From positions 310,001 through 374,000 of the forward strand of contig NZ_FNSK01000002.1 in assembly GCF_900105075.1 (NCBI RefSeq): a stretch of 64,000 nt of DNA. Direction: 5' to 3'. The DNA comes from Rhodobacter sp. 24-YEA-8. Its GTDB lineage: Bacteria; Pseudomonadota; Alphaproteobacteria; Rhodobacterales; Rhodobacteraceae. The position numbers and the translations under genes are program-made. Under the pieces are notes generated by a model, which saw only the letters and a list, made by a program, of their open reading frames with translations, had not been told where the DNA came from and did no database searches. This document shows positions 25,549 through 33,573 of this stretch, in pieces. Positions within the stretch are counted from its first letter, which is position 1. Every line of letters starts with the position of its first letter.

Positions 25549-26196
25549 TCAGTCCGTCTCTTCACCGGCGACCGGCAGATCCAGCGCCACATCGTTGCGC
25601 GGTTTTAGCAGCCCCGCATCCTCCAGGGCCACAAGATCGGGCAGATCGCGCAGCGTCTCCAGCCCGAATTGCGCCAGAAAGCCCGGCGTCGTGACATAGG
25701 TATAAGGTGCGCCGGGTTCCGGGCTGCGCGGTCCTCGCGCGATCAAAGCCTGGCGATGCAGCCGGGCGATCAGATCGCGGCTGACCTCGCGCCCGGTCAG
25801 GCGCGCGATCCCGCCGCGTGTCACCGGCTGCATATAGGCGATGATGGTCAGGACCAGTGCCTCATTGCGGGTCATGTCGCGGCTGGTCTCTTCCCCGCCA
25901 CATGCCACCCGGATCGCCGCCGCGTATTGCGACCGCGTGCGGAACTGCCAGCCGCCGGCAATACGGGCGATCTCATAGGGGCGGCCGCTCAGTTCGGCCG
26001 CAAGATCCCCGATCAGAAGATCAAGCGGACAGTCCCGCCCGACCACCCGCAAAAGCACCTCGCGTGTCACCGGCCCGGATGCAGCAAAAAGCACCGCCTC
26101 GACCCGCGCCATCCATTCCCGCCACCGCAGCGCCTGGGGCAAAGCCGCCAGTTCGGTATCCAGCCTCTCCTGCGCGTCCGCCATCTCAGAGCCCAT
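25549..26196 (-). CDS. scpB: SMC-Scp complex subunit ScpB homologue
   Basis: The 215-residue protein has two tandem winged-helix domains typical of ScpB: EAVLFAASGPVTREVLLRVVG, then GWQFRTRSQYA and EALVLTIIAYMQPVTRGGIARLTG. ScpB normally works with ScpA and SMC in chromosome condensation. Here it overlaps a DUF1403 gene with no ScpA or SMC nearby, the layout of an accessory copy beside a recombinase. A start at 26184 is also possible. Function in the mobile context is unknown. Confidence 0.85.
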   Translation of the reverse strand: MGSEMADAQERLDTELAALPQALRWREWMARVEAVLFAASGPVTREVLLRVVGRDCPLDLLIGDLAAELSGRPYEIARIAGGWQFRTRSQYAAAIRVACGGEETSRDMTRNEALVLTIIAYMQPVTRGGIARLTGREVSRDLIARLHRQALIARGPRSPEPGAPYTYVTTPGFLAQFGLETLRDLPDLVALEDAGLLKPRNDVALDLPVAGEETD

Positions 26197-27106
26197 ACAG
26201 CCGGAAGCTAGACCGCCCGGTCAGCTCGCGCACCAGGCCCAGCGAGATGAGCCTGTCAAACAGCCGCCGCGCCGCGCGGTCGCTGGCCTCGGCCCCCGCC
26301 CGGGCGATCAGCGCATCCTCGCTCAAAAGCGCAGCGATGATCTGGCCGGTATCCTTTCCCGGGCGCCGCAAAGGCGCCAAGCGCAATGCATTCCCGCGCT
26401 GCAAAAGCCCGGCCCAGAGATCATATGCCGCGACTGCTGCTTTCGCCCAGGCTTCGGCACAGGCGGCCAGCCAGGCCTCCCCCTCGAGCCGAAACGCCGC
26501 ACGCGGCAGCTGGGTCGCCAGCAGCGGCACAGGACGCTCCCAGCCAAGCGCCCGCGCAAGAAGCGCATCTGCCAGCCAGAGCGCAAGGCCGCGACAGGCC
26601 GGCCCCAGCGTCAGAACCTCCCGCGCGGCAGTCGCGGCAAAGCGTAAGGGCGGTGTGCGGCCAATAAACCGGGTGCCGGCGTCTTGCAGTGGCCCCGCGA
26701 CCAGCGCAGGCGACAGATCGAAAAACCCTGGCAGGCGCGCCGGCCATTCTGCCGACCGCAAGGCCCGCGCCTCGCCAAGGGCGCGCCAGCCCAGCAGCAT
26801 CCGCCCCGCCGGGCCAGGATCATCGCCCGCACGCCGCAGGACGAAAGCATCGCGCAACTGGGCCTCGCCCTCGCGCCGCCCCTCAAACCCCGAAACTGCA
26901 GTCGCAGCCCCAAGGGCCAGCCGCTTGCGCCACAGCCCTCCGACCGGGTCGTCCGAGCGCGCCGCCACATCCAGCGCGGCAAGCGCCGCGCCGGCAGAAA
27001 ACATTGCCGCTTCAATATCATCGCGGCCCACGCCCTGCCGGATCCAGCGCGGCAGCGCAGCTGGGCCTGGCATAGGGATAAAGGAGGGTTTCGGAGCACG
27101 TGACAT
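26186..27106 (-). CDS. DUF1403 family protein
   Basis: The 306-residue protein is rich in Ala, Leu and Arg. It has the repeated helical look of the DUF1403 family (VGRDDIEAAMFSAGAALAALD and GGLWRKRLALGAATAV near the N-terminus, RAARRLFDRLISLGLVREL near the end). Members usually lie next to scpB and a tyrosine recombinase in alphaproteobacterial accessory replicons, as here. The start at 27106 (MSRAPKPSFI) is preferred; longer frames to 27382 lack a ribosome site. Role unknown; a partner of ScpB or the recombinase is inferred from synteny. Confidence 0.75.
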   Translation of the reverse strand: MSRAPKPSFIPMPGPAALPRWIRQGVGRDDIEAAMFSAGAALAALDVAARSDDPVGGLWRKRLALGAATAVSGFEGRREGEAQLRDAFVLRRAGDDPGPAGRMLLGWRALGEARALRSAEWPARLPGFFDLSPALVAGPLQDAGTRFIGRTPPLRFAATAAREVLTLGPACRGLALWLADALLARALGWERPVPLLATQLPRAAFRLEGEAWLAACAEAWAKAAVAAYDLWAGLLQRGNALRLAPLRRPGKDTGQIIAALLSEDALIARAGAEASDRAARRLFDRLISLGLVRELTGRSSFRLYGL

Positions 27107-27604
27107 GCCACAGCCTCGCATATCTCGGCGGTTTCCGCCAGTTCCCTGAAAACTAACCGCCGCAGCTGTCGCATGGCAGCACCGGATGGAAATTGCGCGC
27201 ATTTTGCCCCGGAGAGGCTTATTTTTGAATCTCCCTGCAGCTCGGCCAGGCGATGCCTCTGCCGATGCGTGCGTCTCACCACTGAAAAACCGCCTTTGCC
27301 AAAGCCGTTTCTTCGCGCCTTCGCGCAAGGGTGACACTATGCCCACCACGAAAGCAAATACCTGTCGGCCTCCTGCAACCACTGGTATCTTTGCAAACTG
27401 CGCCGGAGGAGGCGCATTTTGTCAGATCCGCAGCGGCAAAAGCAGCGAGGGGCGCCCCTGACAACCTGTGCCACCGCCCAATGGCCTTGAACTCCCGGCC
27501 CGAATGCCCCCAGATAGGACAAAGCCATTCTGAGCCCGGCAAACAGCCCGAAATCCGCCCGCTGTCAGGCGAGACGGACCCCATCAGCGCCCTGAGGACC
27601 CCAC
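27107..27604. other. 498-base divergent gap between DUF1403 and integrase genes
   Basis: No gene with a ribosome site or recognisable product was seen on either strand. The segment presumably holds the divergent promoters, and possibly a recombination site for the integrase, but no clear inverted repeats or core site could be picked out by eye. Confidence 0.5.
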
Positions 27605-28633
27605 GTGACGGACGAGGCCCCCTCCCCCGCCTTGCGCGACCACCAGCCGCTCGCACTCCGCGATCTGGCAGAGCGGGCGCGCGGCTATGCCGAGGCCGCG
27701 AGCTCTGCCAATACCCGCAAAGCCTACGCCGCGGACTGGAAGCATTTTGCGGATTGGTGCCGGCGCGAAGGCCTTGATCCGATCGCACCCGATCCGCAGA
27801 TGGTCGGCCTTTACATTACTGCCTGCGCCAGTGGCACGAAATCTGTCGGCGGCCGAAAAAACGCGGTTTCAACCATCGAGCGGAGGCTTTCGGCCTTGGT
27901 CTGGGCCTATACGCAGCGCGGACTGATGCTTGACCGGCGCGACCGCCATATCGCCACCGTTCTCGCCGGCATCCGCAACAGCCATGCCGAACCACCGCGC
28001 CAGAAAGAAGCGATCCTGCCCGAGGATCTGCTCGCCATGCTGGAAACCTGCAATCGGGCCACGCTTCGCGGGCTGCGCGACCGCGCCATGCTGCTGATCG
28101 GTTTTGCCGGTGGCCTCAGGCGGTCTGAAATCACCGGGCTCGATATGGGCCGTGATCAGACCAGCGACGGGCGGGGCTGGATCGAGGTACTGCCTGGCGG
28201 CCTCCTCCTCAGGCTGCGCGGCAAGACCGGCTGGCGCGAGGTCGAGATAGGGCGCGGCTCCTCGCCCCTCACCTGCCCGGTCGAGGCGCTGGAACTGTGG
28301 CTCCGCCTTGCGCGGATTTCGCGGGGCCCGCTTTTCCGCCGCATCACGGGCCAGGGCAAGGAACCAGGGCCGCTCCGGCTGAATGACCGGGAAATCGCCC
28401 GCCTTGTCAAACGCGCGGCCCAGGCTGCAGGATTGCGCGGGGACCTGCCCGAGGCCGAGCGACCCGCCCTCTTTTCCGGCCATAGCCTGCGCGCCGGCCT
28501 CGCCTCTTCTGCCGAGGTCGACGAACGCCATGTGCAAAAGCAGCTCGGCCATGCCAGCGCCGAAATGACCCGCCGCTACCAGCGCCGGCGCGACAGGTTC
28601 AGGGTCAATCTGACCCAGGCTGCAGGGCTGTGA
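27605..28633 (+). CDS. site-specific tyrosine recombinase/integrase
   Basis: The 342-residue protein starts at a GTG. It has an N-terminal SAM-like core-binding domain (NTRKAYAADWKHFADWCRR) and a C-terminal catalytic domain with Arg in GFAGGLRRSEI, the HxxR box GHSLRAGLA, His in KQLGHASAEMT and the nucleophile Tyr in RRYQRRRDR. The catalytic set looks complete. It is divergent from DUF1403-ScpB, and together they form a recurring three-gene unit. It ends about 230 bases before tRNA-Ser but is on the opposite side from the island and need not use that site. Confidence 0.9.
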   Translation: MTDEAPSPALRDHQPLALRDLAERARGYAEAASSANTRKAYAADWKHFADWCRREGLDPIAPDPQMVGLYITACASGTKSVGGRKNAVSTIERRLSALVWAYTQRGLMLDRRDRHIATVLAGIRNSHAEPPRQKEAILPEDLLAMLETCNRATLRGLRDRAMLLIGFAGGLRRSEITGLDMGRDQTSDGRGWIEVLPGGLLLRLRGKTGWREVEIGRGSSPLTCPVEALELWLRLARISRGPLFRRITGQGKEPGPLRLNDREIARLVKRAAQAAGLRGDLPEAERPALFSGHSLRAGLASSAEVDERHVQKQLGHASAEMTRRYQRRRDRFRVNLTQAAGL

Positions 28634-28861
28634 CAGCTGCAGAATCGCCCCCCGGGGCGAAGACGCCAACCGGCGTTTCCGCCTGCCAGTTTCAGACCAC
28701 CAGCTGAAAGCGCCGTAGTTTATCAGGGCCTGGAGCAGTCCTGCCTGTACCCGGGCCTGGAAACTCTCCTCACCCGTGTTGAATTTTATGCCTGCCGATG
28801 ACCGCAGGAATGCAAACAGGGCTTGAAGCCAGTGAGCTCCTGCGTATAGACACCCCGAGAT

Positions 28862-28951
28862 GGACAGTTGGCCGAGTGGTCGAAGGCGCACGCCTGGAAA
28901 GTGTGTAGGCGGGGAACCGTCTCGAGGGTTCGAATCCCTCACTGTCCGCCA
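28862..28951 (+). tRNA. tRNA-Ser (anticodon GGA)
   Basis: The acceptor stem GGACAGT (28862-28868) pairs with ACTGTCC (28941-28947), discriminator G at 28948 and encoded CCA at 28949-28951. The anticodon loop CTGGAAA places GGA at 28896-28898, reading UCC/UCU. The long variable arm and TTCGAATCC T-loop fit a class II serine tRNA. A truncated integrase follows 160 bases downstream, so its 3' end is a probable attachment site for an island. Confidence 0.95.
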
Positions 28952-29113
28952 TTATCCCAAGCTTATAGATCTTATAATCACGTGATATTAAAGGAAATAT
29001 TGAGACTTCCGTGCGATTTAACGCTAGTTCGCTCTGAATTTGCTGCACACTTTGCTACACAAACTGCTGCACTTTCTCTTGCTCGCACGCGGGGGCGTTG
29101 GTAGCCTCTCCGC

Positions 29114-29341
29114 ATGAAACCTATCCTGCGCGGCACCACCTATCATCTTCGTAAACGTGTCCCGCAGCGATATCGGCCCGTGGAGCCGCGAGACACGGTC
29201 TGGATCAGCCTGCATACCGATTCCGAGAAAGTGGCCAAAGCGAAGGCTCCGGCGGCATGGTCCGAGCTTGTAGAGGCTTGGGAAGCCAAGTTGTTTGGCA
29301 AAGAAGCCGATGCCGAACAATTCTTTGAGGCCGCGAAGTGA
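29114..29341 (+). pseudogene. integrase N-terminal fragment (DUF6538-type), truncated by an IS3 element
   Basis: The 75-residue product (LRGTTYHLRKRVPQRY, then TVWISLHTDSEKVAKAKAPAAW) is the N-terminal domain of a phage-type tyrosine integrase with the DUF6538 motif. It ends at a TGA supplied by the end of the IS3 element that begins at 29339. The catalytic domain is missing and is not found beyond the IS. Lying beside tRNA-Ser, it marks the int end of a genomic island that can no longer move by itself. Confidence 0.75.
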
Positions 29342-29377
29342 GCTACTCCCCGATGCTTGGACAGTTTTCGAGGATGT

Positions 29378-30244
29378 TTAAGCTACTGCCTGTGCCTGCC
29401 GGTCGGTTTCGATGCTGTTGAAGTAGACCACGGCGGGGGGCAACCCGCCATGGGCAGTGTGTGGCCGCCGATGGTTATAGAAGCTGACCCAGGATCCGAT
29501 TGCGGCCTTTGCCTGAGACCCGGTCTCCCAGGCATGCAGATAGACGCATTCGTATTTCAGGGACCGCCACAGGCGCTCGATGAAGACATTGTCGATGCAC
29601 CGCCCCTTGCCGTCCATCGAGATGCGGGTTCCGACGCGTTTCAGCCGATCTGTCCAAGCGAAGGACGTGAACTGGCTGCCTTGGTCAGTGTTCATGATTG
29701 TGGGCGCGCCGAACCGGTGGATGGCCTCGTTCAACGCCTCGACGCAGAAGTCCGCTTCCAGGGTGTTCGATATGCGCCAGGCCAGAACTTTGCGCGTGAA
29801 CCAGTCCATGATGGCGACCAGATACAGAAACCCCCGCCGCATCGGGAGATAGGTAATGTCGGCGCACCAGACCTGACCGGGGCGATCGACCCGCAGCCCG
29901 CCCAGCAGGTAGGGATAGGTCTTGTGGCCCTTTCTCGGCTTGCTGGTGTTGGGCTTCTGGTAAATCGGCATCAAACGCATGAGCCGCATCAGCCGCCGGA
30001 TGCGCTTCTGGTTCACGCCGTGCCCCTCGTTTTGCAGATGCCAGGTCATCTGCCGGACGCCGTAGAAGGGCGTATCCATGAACTGCCGGTCGATCAGCTG
30101 CATCAGGCCGAGGTTCTGATCAGTCTCTCCAGCCGGCTCGTGGCAGAACGACGAGCGCGAGATCGACAGCAGGCGGCACTGCGCCCCGATCGACAGTGCA
30201 GGGTGGTCCCGTTCGATCATCCCACGCCTCACTTTCCGCTCCAC
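29378..30244 (-). CDS. IS3-family transposase OrfB (DDE integrase domain)
   Basis: The 288-residue frame has an N-terminal HTH_21-like part (YGVRQMTWHLQ) and the rve catalytic core: Asp in VWCADITYLP, Asp in MNTDQGSQFTS and Glu in DNVFIERLWRSLKYE, so the DDE triad is intact. It overlaps OrfA by 16 bases in the -1 frame and is probably made mostly as an OrfAB fusion. The element appears potentially active. Confidence 0.92.
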   Translation of the reverse strand: MERKVRRGMIERDHPALSIGAQCRLLSISRSSFCHEPAGETDQNLGLMQLIDRQFMDTPFYGVRQMTWHLQNEGHGVNQKRIRRLMRLMRLMPIYQKPNTSKPRKGHKTYPYLLGGLRVDRPGQVWCADITYLPMRRGFLYLVAIMDWFTRKVLAWRISNTLEADFCVEALNEAIHRFGAPTIMNTDQGSQFTSFAWTDRLKRVGTRISMDGKGRCIDNVFIERLWRSLKYECVYLHAWETGSQAKAAIGSWVSFYNHRRPHTAHGGLPPAVVYFNSIETDRQAQAVA

Positions 30245-30525
30245 GGCTTGAGCTTTCGTGACAAAAAATCGTTGGCGACAGCCAGCTCCCCGATCTTGGC
30301 GTGCAATGACCGGACCGTCTCTTCATCCACCTCCGTCGCGGGCTTCTTGCCGCCGCGCTCGAAGATGTCCGCAGCCCCGTCGAGCAGCGATTTCTTCCAT
30401 TGATGGATCATCGTCGGATGCACGCCGTATTCGGCCGCCAACTCCGACACAGTGCGCTCGCCCTTGATGGCCTCAAGTGCCACGCGCGCCTTGAAGCCCG
30501 CGTCATGGTTCCTGCGTTTTCGCAT
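30229..30525 (-). CDS. IS3-family transposase OrfA (helix-turn-helix)
   Basis: The 98-residue protein has an HTH_Tnp_1 domain (FKARVALEAIKGERTVSELAA, with HPTMIHQWKK) and a C-terminal coiled-coil-like stretch. It binds the IS ends. A TTTTTTG slippery heptamer at codons 86-88 lies in the correct phase for -1 frameshifting into OrfB. Confidence 0.92.
   Translation of the reverse strand: MRKRRNHDAGFKARVALEAIKGERTVSELAAEYGVHPTMIHQWKKSLLDGAADIFERGGKKPATEVDEETVRSLHAKIGELAVANDFLSRKLKPWSGK
30262..30268 (-). other. -1 programmed frameshift heptamer T TTT TTG in the IS3 element
   Basis: On the coding strand the heptamer TTTTTTG reads T TTT TTG in the OrfA frame (codons GAT TTT TTG), the X XXY YYZ arrangement. 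A -1 slip leads exactly into the OrfB frame 18 bases before the OrfB ATG, giving an OrfAB transposase. Confidence 0.6.
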
Positions 30526-30602
30526 GCCTGATCTCCTCGTCCGTGGAGACCAGCAAACGTCAGATCGTAGCTTCCGTCACTGTCCGATTTCCAGGGAGTA
30601 GC

Positions 30603-30785
30603 TCACTCTCGCGCCAGCTCGATGATGTCCTCGGTCAGCCGCTCTTCATCGGCCAGGCCGCAGGGCACTTTGCGCTGCGTAGATCGGTGCTGACCCAGCG
30701 TGCGACAGGCCCGGCGTTCGGAAATCCGCAGGGGCTGCCGCACATGGTCGATGCATTGGCGGCGGCGCGAAGGGCTCAAAAGTTT
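30603..30785 (-). pseudogene. OrfB N-terminal fragment of a second IS3-family element
   Basis: In the -1 frame relative to the neighbouring orfA the sequence reads KLLSPSRRRQCIDHVRQ, then RISERRACRTLGQHRSTQR and LTEDIIELARE, the start of an IS3-family transposase. It stops at a TGA formed by the terminal TGAG of the IS inserted at 30605. The DDE domain is absent from the window, so the rest was lost. Confidence 0.8.
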
Positions 30786-31054
30786 CCCCGGGCAGCCTCA
30801 GCCAAAATCATCTTGTCCGGGGTCAGATCCGAAACCGCTCGCCTGAGCCGCTGGTTCTCCGCCTCAAGATCCTTCAGCCGCTTGAGCTGATCGCGGTTCA
30901 TACCGCCGTATTCCTTGCGCCATCGATAATAGGTCTGCACCGTCACTCCGATCTGTCGCACAGCATCAGAGACCGACTTGCCCTGGCCGTGCAGCACTTC
31001 AACTTGCCGCAGCTTCAGAACGATAGCTTCGGGCTTCTCTCGCTTGCCAGCCAT
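30776..31054 (-). CDS. IS3-family transposase OrfA of the truncated element
   Basis: The 92-residue protein (EKPEAIVLKLRQVEVLHGQG, then SDAVRQIGVTVQTYYRWRKEYGG) is a complete HTH OrfA with a leucine-zipper-like segment LKDLEAENQRLRRAVSDL. It can no longer be fused to a working OrfB because that gene is broken after about 60 codons. Confidence 0.88.
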   Translation of the reverse strand: MAGKREKPEAIVLKLRQVEVLHGQGKSVSDAVRQIGVTVQTYYRWRKEYGGMNRDQLKRLKDLEAENQRLRRAVSDLTPDKMILAEAARGNF

Positions 31055-31145
31055 AATCTGGTCCTCCTGAAAACGGGATAAGCATATCCCTGTGGCTGGA
31101 CCACTTCAGTGGGCGCATTCCAGAGACACCATTTGTCAACATGAC

Positions 31146-32093
31146 CTAAAGCGCGACGCGGAATCCGATATGCCCGGTCGAGCTGTCGGGCGTGTTGTGG
31201 CTCCGCGAATGCACAAAATAGCGCTCGCAGTAAGAGGCGTGGCAGAGATGCGAGCCACCCCGCATCACCCTGTGACTGCCCGTATCCGGCCCGGCGGGAT
31301 TGCTCGGCGGCGGGTATTTTGCTGCCGGCAAGGGGCCGAACCAGTCCTGCACCCATTCCCAGACATTGCCCGTCATATTGTAGAGGCCGAAGCCGTTAGG
31401 CGGGAAGGCCAGGGCGGGCGCCGTGCCATTGAAGCCGTCTTCACCTGTATTTTCGCTGGGGAAAACCCCCTGCCAGGTGTTGTGGCGAAAGGCCCCCCCT
31501 GGACGCATTTCGTTGCCCCAGGGGAAGGCCATCCGCGCCAGACCACCCCGCGCGGCATATTCCCATTCGGCTTCTGACGGGAGCCGCGTGCCGGTGAAAT
31601 GCGCGAAAGCCGATGCATCCCCCCAGGAAACATGTGTGACCGGGTGATCTTCGCGGCCTGCAATATCCGAGCCTGGGCCTTCGGGGTGGTTCCAGGTCGC
31701 ACCCGCCACCCGACGCCACCAGGGCGTTCCCGCAGGATGGGTGAGATAAGCGCCAGGATCTGCAAGGAAAAGATGGAAAACAAAGGACCACCCCTCCCGT
31801 TCGGCGGTGGTGCGGTAGCCGCTTTCCGCGATGAAGCGCGCGAAAAGCCGGTTTGTCACCACCGTCGCGCTCATCTGAAAGGGCGCGATCTTCACCCGGC
31901 GCCGCGGATTGTCGAGATCGGCCTCATAGCGCGGCTTCGCATTGCCCATGTCGAAGAACCCGCCCTTCAACAGGCGCATCTCTGCCAGCACAGCCGCCCG
32001 GAGCGTGTCTGATGCGGTCCCTCGCCCGGTCGCGGTAGAAAGCGTGGCCGCCGCGCCACGGCACGGGGCGCAGCAGGGAGACCCCGCGCTCAC
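31146..32093 (-). CDS. formylglycine-generating enzyme (SUMF1/FGE family)
   Basis: The 315-residue protein matches the FGE-sulfatase domain: GGFFDMGN, TRLPSEAEWEYAARGG, GNVWEWVQDWF and the catalytic pair in GGSHLCHASYCERY (two Cys five residues apart), followed by SRSHNTPDSS. The active cysteines place it with true FGEs and not general SUMF1-like lectin-fold proteins. It oxidises the motif cysteine of a sulfatase to formylglycine. The gene overlaps the sulfatase stop by four bases, which gives the partner directly. Its 3' end abuts an IS remnant. Confidence 0.93.
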   Translation of the reverse strand: MSAGSPCCAPCRGAAATLSTATGRGTASDTLRAAVLAEMRLLKGGFFDMGNAKPRYEADLDNPRRRVKIAPFQMSATVVTNRLFARFIAESGYRTTAEREGWSFVFHLFLADPGAYLTHPAGTPWWRRVAGATWNHPEGPGSDIAGREDHPVTHVSWGDASAFAHFTGTRLPSEAEWEYAARGGLARMAFPWGNEMRPGGAFRHNTWQGVFPSENTGEDGFNGTAPALAFPPNGFGLYNMTGNVWEWVQDWFGPLPAAKYPPPSNPAGPDTGSHRVMRGGSHLCHASYCERYFVHSRSHNTPDSSTGHIGFRVAL

Positions 32094-33427
32094 GCGTCTT
32101 CCGGGGCTTCAGCCGGAGCAGTGGCACTTTCAAAATGGTAACCCGCCGCCGCCAGCCAATCCTCCATCGCCTCTTTCATCGGCGCGAAGATCGGATGGCT
32201 GGTGCCAAGATCGTGCTGTGCCCAGTAATCTTCTTCGACATCAAACAGCTGGTGCCCGCCATCGCGGTACCGGATCAGCCGGTATCTGCCTTTGCGGATC
32301 GACACGTTATCCTTGTAAAACGAAGGGATGATCTCATCCGGCACGCGTTCGCCGCGCAAAAGCCGCATCAGGGACTGGCCGAAACGCCGTTCTTGCGGGG
32401 CGACACCGGCCAGATCAAGCACGGTCGGGCCAAGGTCGATCAGCGCCACCGGGTCGTGGATGTCGCGCCGCACCCCGTCGGTCGGGTCACAGATGATGAT
32501 CGGCACATTCAGCGACTGTTCCCACAGCGTCGTCTTGCGAAAGATATTGCGGTTCCCGAGATGGAAGCCATGATCTGCCACCACCAAAATCACCGTGTTA
32601 TCGGCATGACGGGAATTGCGCAGCGCTGTGAGCACCCGCCCCAGCTGGTAATCAGCATGGCTATAGGCGGAAAAGTAATTGCGGATGCTTTTCTGCCAGT
32701 ATTCCTCATCCCGGAACTCGACAAGTTCGGGAATATTTTCCACTACATACGGCGCATCGGCGATGTAGCCGCTCCATTCTGGCGGTTTGTGCAGGGCTGT
32801 ATGATCATACATTTCCTTGAAGCGCGCCGGGGTGTTGTGCGGTGAATGCGGGCTGAAAAACCCAAGCTCGCGGTAGAACGGCGCCTCGCCCTCGTAGTTT
32901 TCGAGGAAGCTGATGGCCGAGCTGGCGGACTGGGCGTCAAAGAAGAAATCGTCATCGGTGAAATCTTCGGTGCCGCGCCCGTGACGATAGCCACCGTAGA
33001 ACTTCACCCGCTTCTTCATTTCGCGCGTCAGCTTCACATCCAGAGTGAATTCCTTACTCTCGTCGGAGTAAAGCGCCCTGTGATGACGCGGTCGCAGGAC
33101 CGGATCATGATGGACCTTGCCGCCCGAGGAACAGAAATATCCCGCTCCGTTCAGATCATGCACGAAACAGCGACGCGCCGGCACCTGCCGGAAAACATAG
33201 CGCGCATTGTCAAAAATCTGGGTTTCATGCGGCATCAGCGTGGTCATCATACTGGCGCGAGAGGGGCCGCAGACCGGCGCCTGGGAGCAGGCCGCGTGGA
33301 AGTTCGATGACACCTCACAAAGCCCGTCGAGATTTGGGATCTGCAGCGGCGCGCCAAACGCCGTCTTGTAACGCCAGGGCGCTACGGCGTCATCGAAACT
33401 GACAAGCAGAATATTCTTTCTGGTCAT
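32090..33427 (-). CDS. type I sulfatase (Cys-type, CGPSR motif)
   Basis: The 445-residue protein starts NILLVSFDDAVAPW (metal Asp pair) and has the activation motif C-G-P-S-R in QAPVCGPSRASMMTT, whose Cys is the formylglycine precursor. Further features are SPHSPHNTP and VVADHGFHLG. No signal peptide is seen, so it is probably cytoplasmic, like choline-sulfatase. It would release sulfate from an organic sulfate ester; the substrate is unknown. Co-transcribed with its maturase at 31146. Confidence 0.9.
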   Translation of the reverse strand: MTRKNILLVSFDDAVAPWRYKTAFGAPLQIPNLDGLCEVSSNFHAACSQAPVCGPSRASMMTTLMPHETQIFDNARYVFRQVPARRCFVHDLNGAGYFCSSGGKVHHDPVLRPRHHRALYSDESKEFTLDVKLTREMKKRVKFYGGYRHGRGTEDFTDDDFFFDAQSASSAISFLENYEGEAPFYRELGFFSPHSPHNTPARFKEMYDHTALHKPPEWSGYIADAPYVVENIPELVEFRDEEYWQKSIRNYFSAYSHADYQLGRVLTALRNSRHADNTVILVVADHGFHLGNRNIFRKTTLWEQSLNVPIIICDPTDGVRRDIHDPVALIDLGPTVLDLAGVAPQERRFGQSLMRLLRGERVPDEIIPSFYKDNVSIRKGRYRLIRYRDGGHQLFDVEEDYWAQHDLGTSHPIFAPMKEAMEDWLAAAGYHFESATAPAEAPEDA

Positions 33428-33573
33428 GGCTTTGCCAAACTCTCACCGGACAATACAGCCAGCCGCGACGGGCTTTTGCGCAAGAGACCACGATTGCCGG
33501 TGTGGCGCAACATCAGGGGCCCGGTGCCATCGCGCGCCCGAAGGATCGTCTTTGCTGCCCCTGACCACAGTAG

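Larger units (their letters stand above)
29339..30605 (-). mobile_element. IS3-family insertion sequence, complete, with 12-bp terminal inverted repeats
   Basis: Ends TGAGCTACTCCC (29339-29350) and GGGAGTAGCTCA (30594-30605) are perfect inverted repeats, possibly 14 bp with the adjacent AG/CT. It holds orfA and orfB on the minus strand with a -1 frameshift site. The flanks carry no target duplication. Upstream is an integrase gene and downstream is another IS's orfB, so the copy marks a deletion junction instead of a simple insertion. Confidence 0.85.
30603..31125 (-). mobile_element. remnant of a second IS3-family element (orfA plus 5' part of orfB)
   Basis: It comprises orfA (30776-31054), a G GGA AAC frameshift site (30782-30788) and the first ~60 codons of orfB, cut at 30605 by the other IS3 copy. 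The outer end lies near 31100-31130, where GGACCACTTCAGTGGGCGC occurs just before the formylglycine-generating-enzyme gene ends; the exact tip is uncertain. Confidence 0.7.

Noticed and set aside
25857..27149. 430-codon plus-strand frame rich in Ser, Ala and Arg
   Set aside because: Antisense to scpB and DUF1403; low-complexity composition typical of shadow frames.
29336..30609. Target-site duplication around the complete IS3 element
   Set aside because: The bases flanking the two ends (GCGA or AAG on one side, CTC on the other) do not repeat; the two flanks come from different genes.
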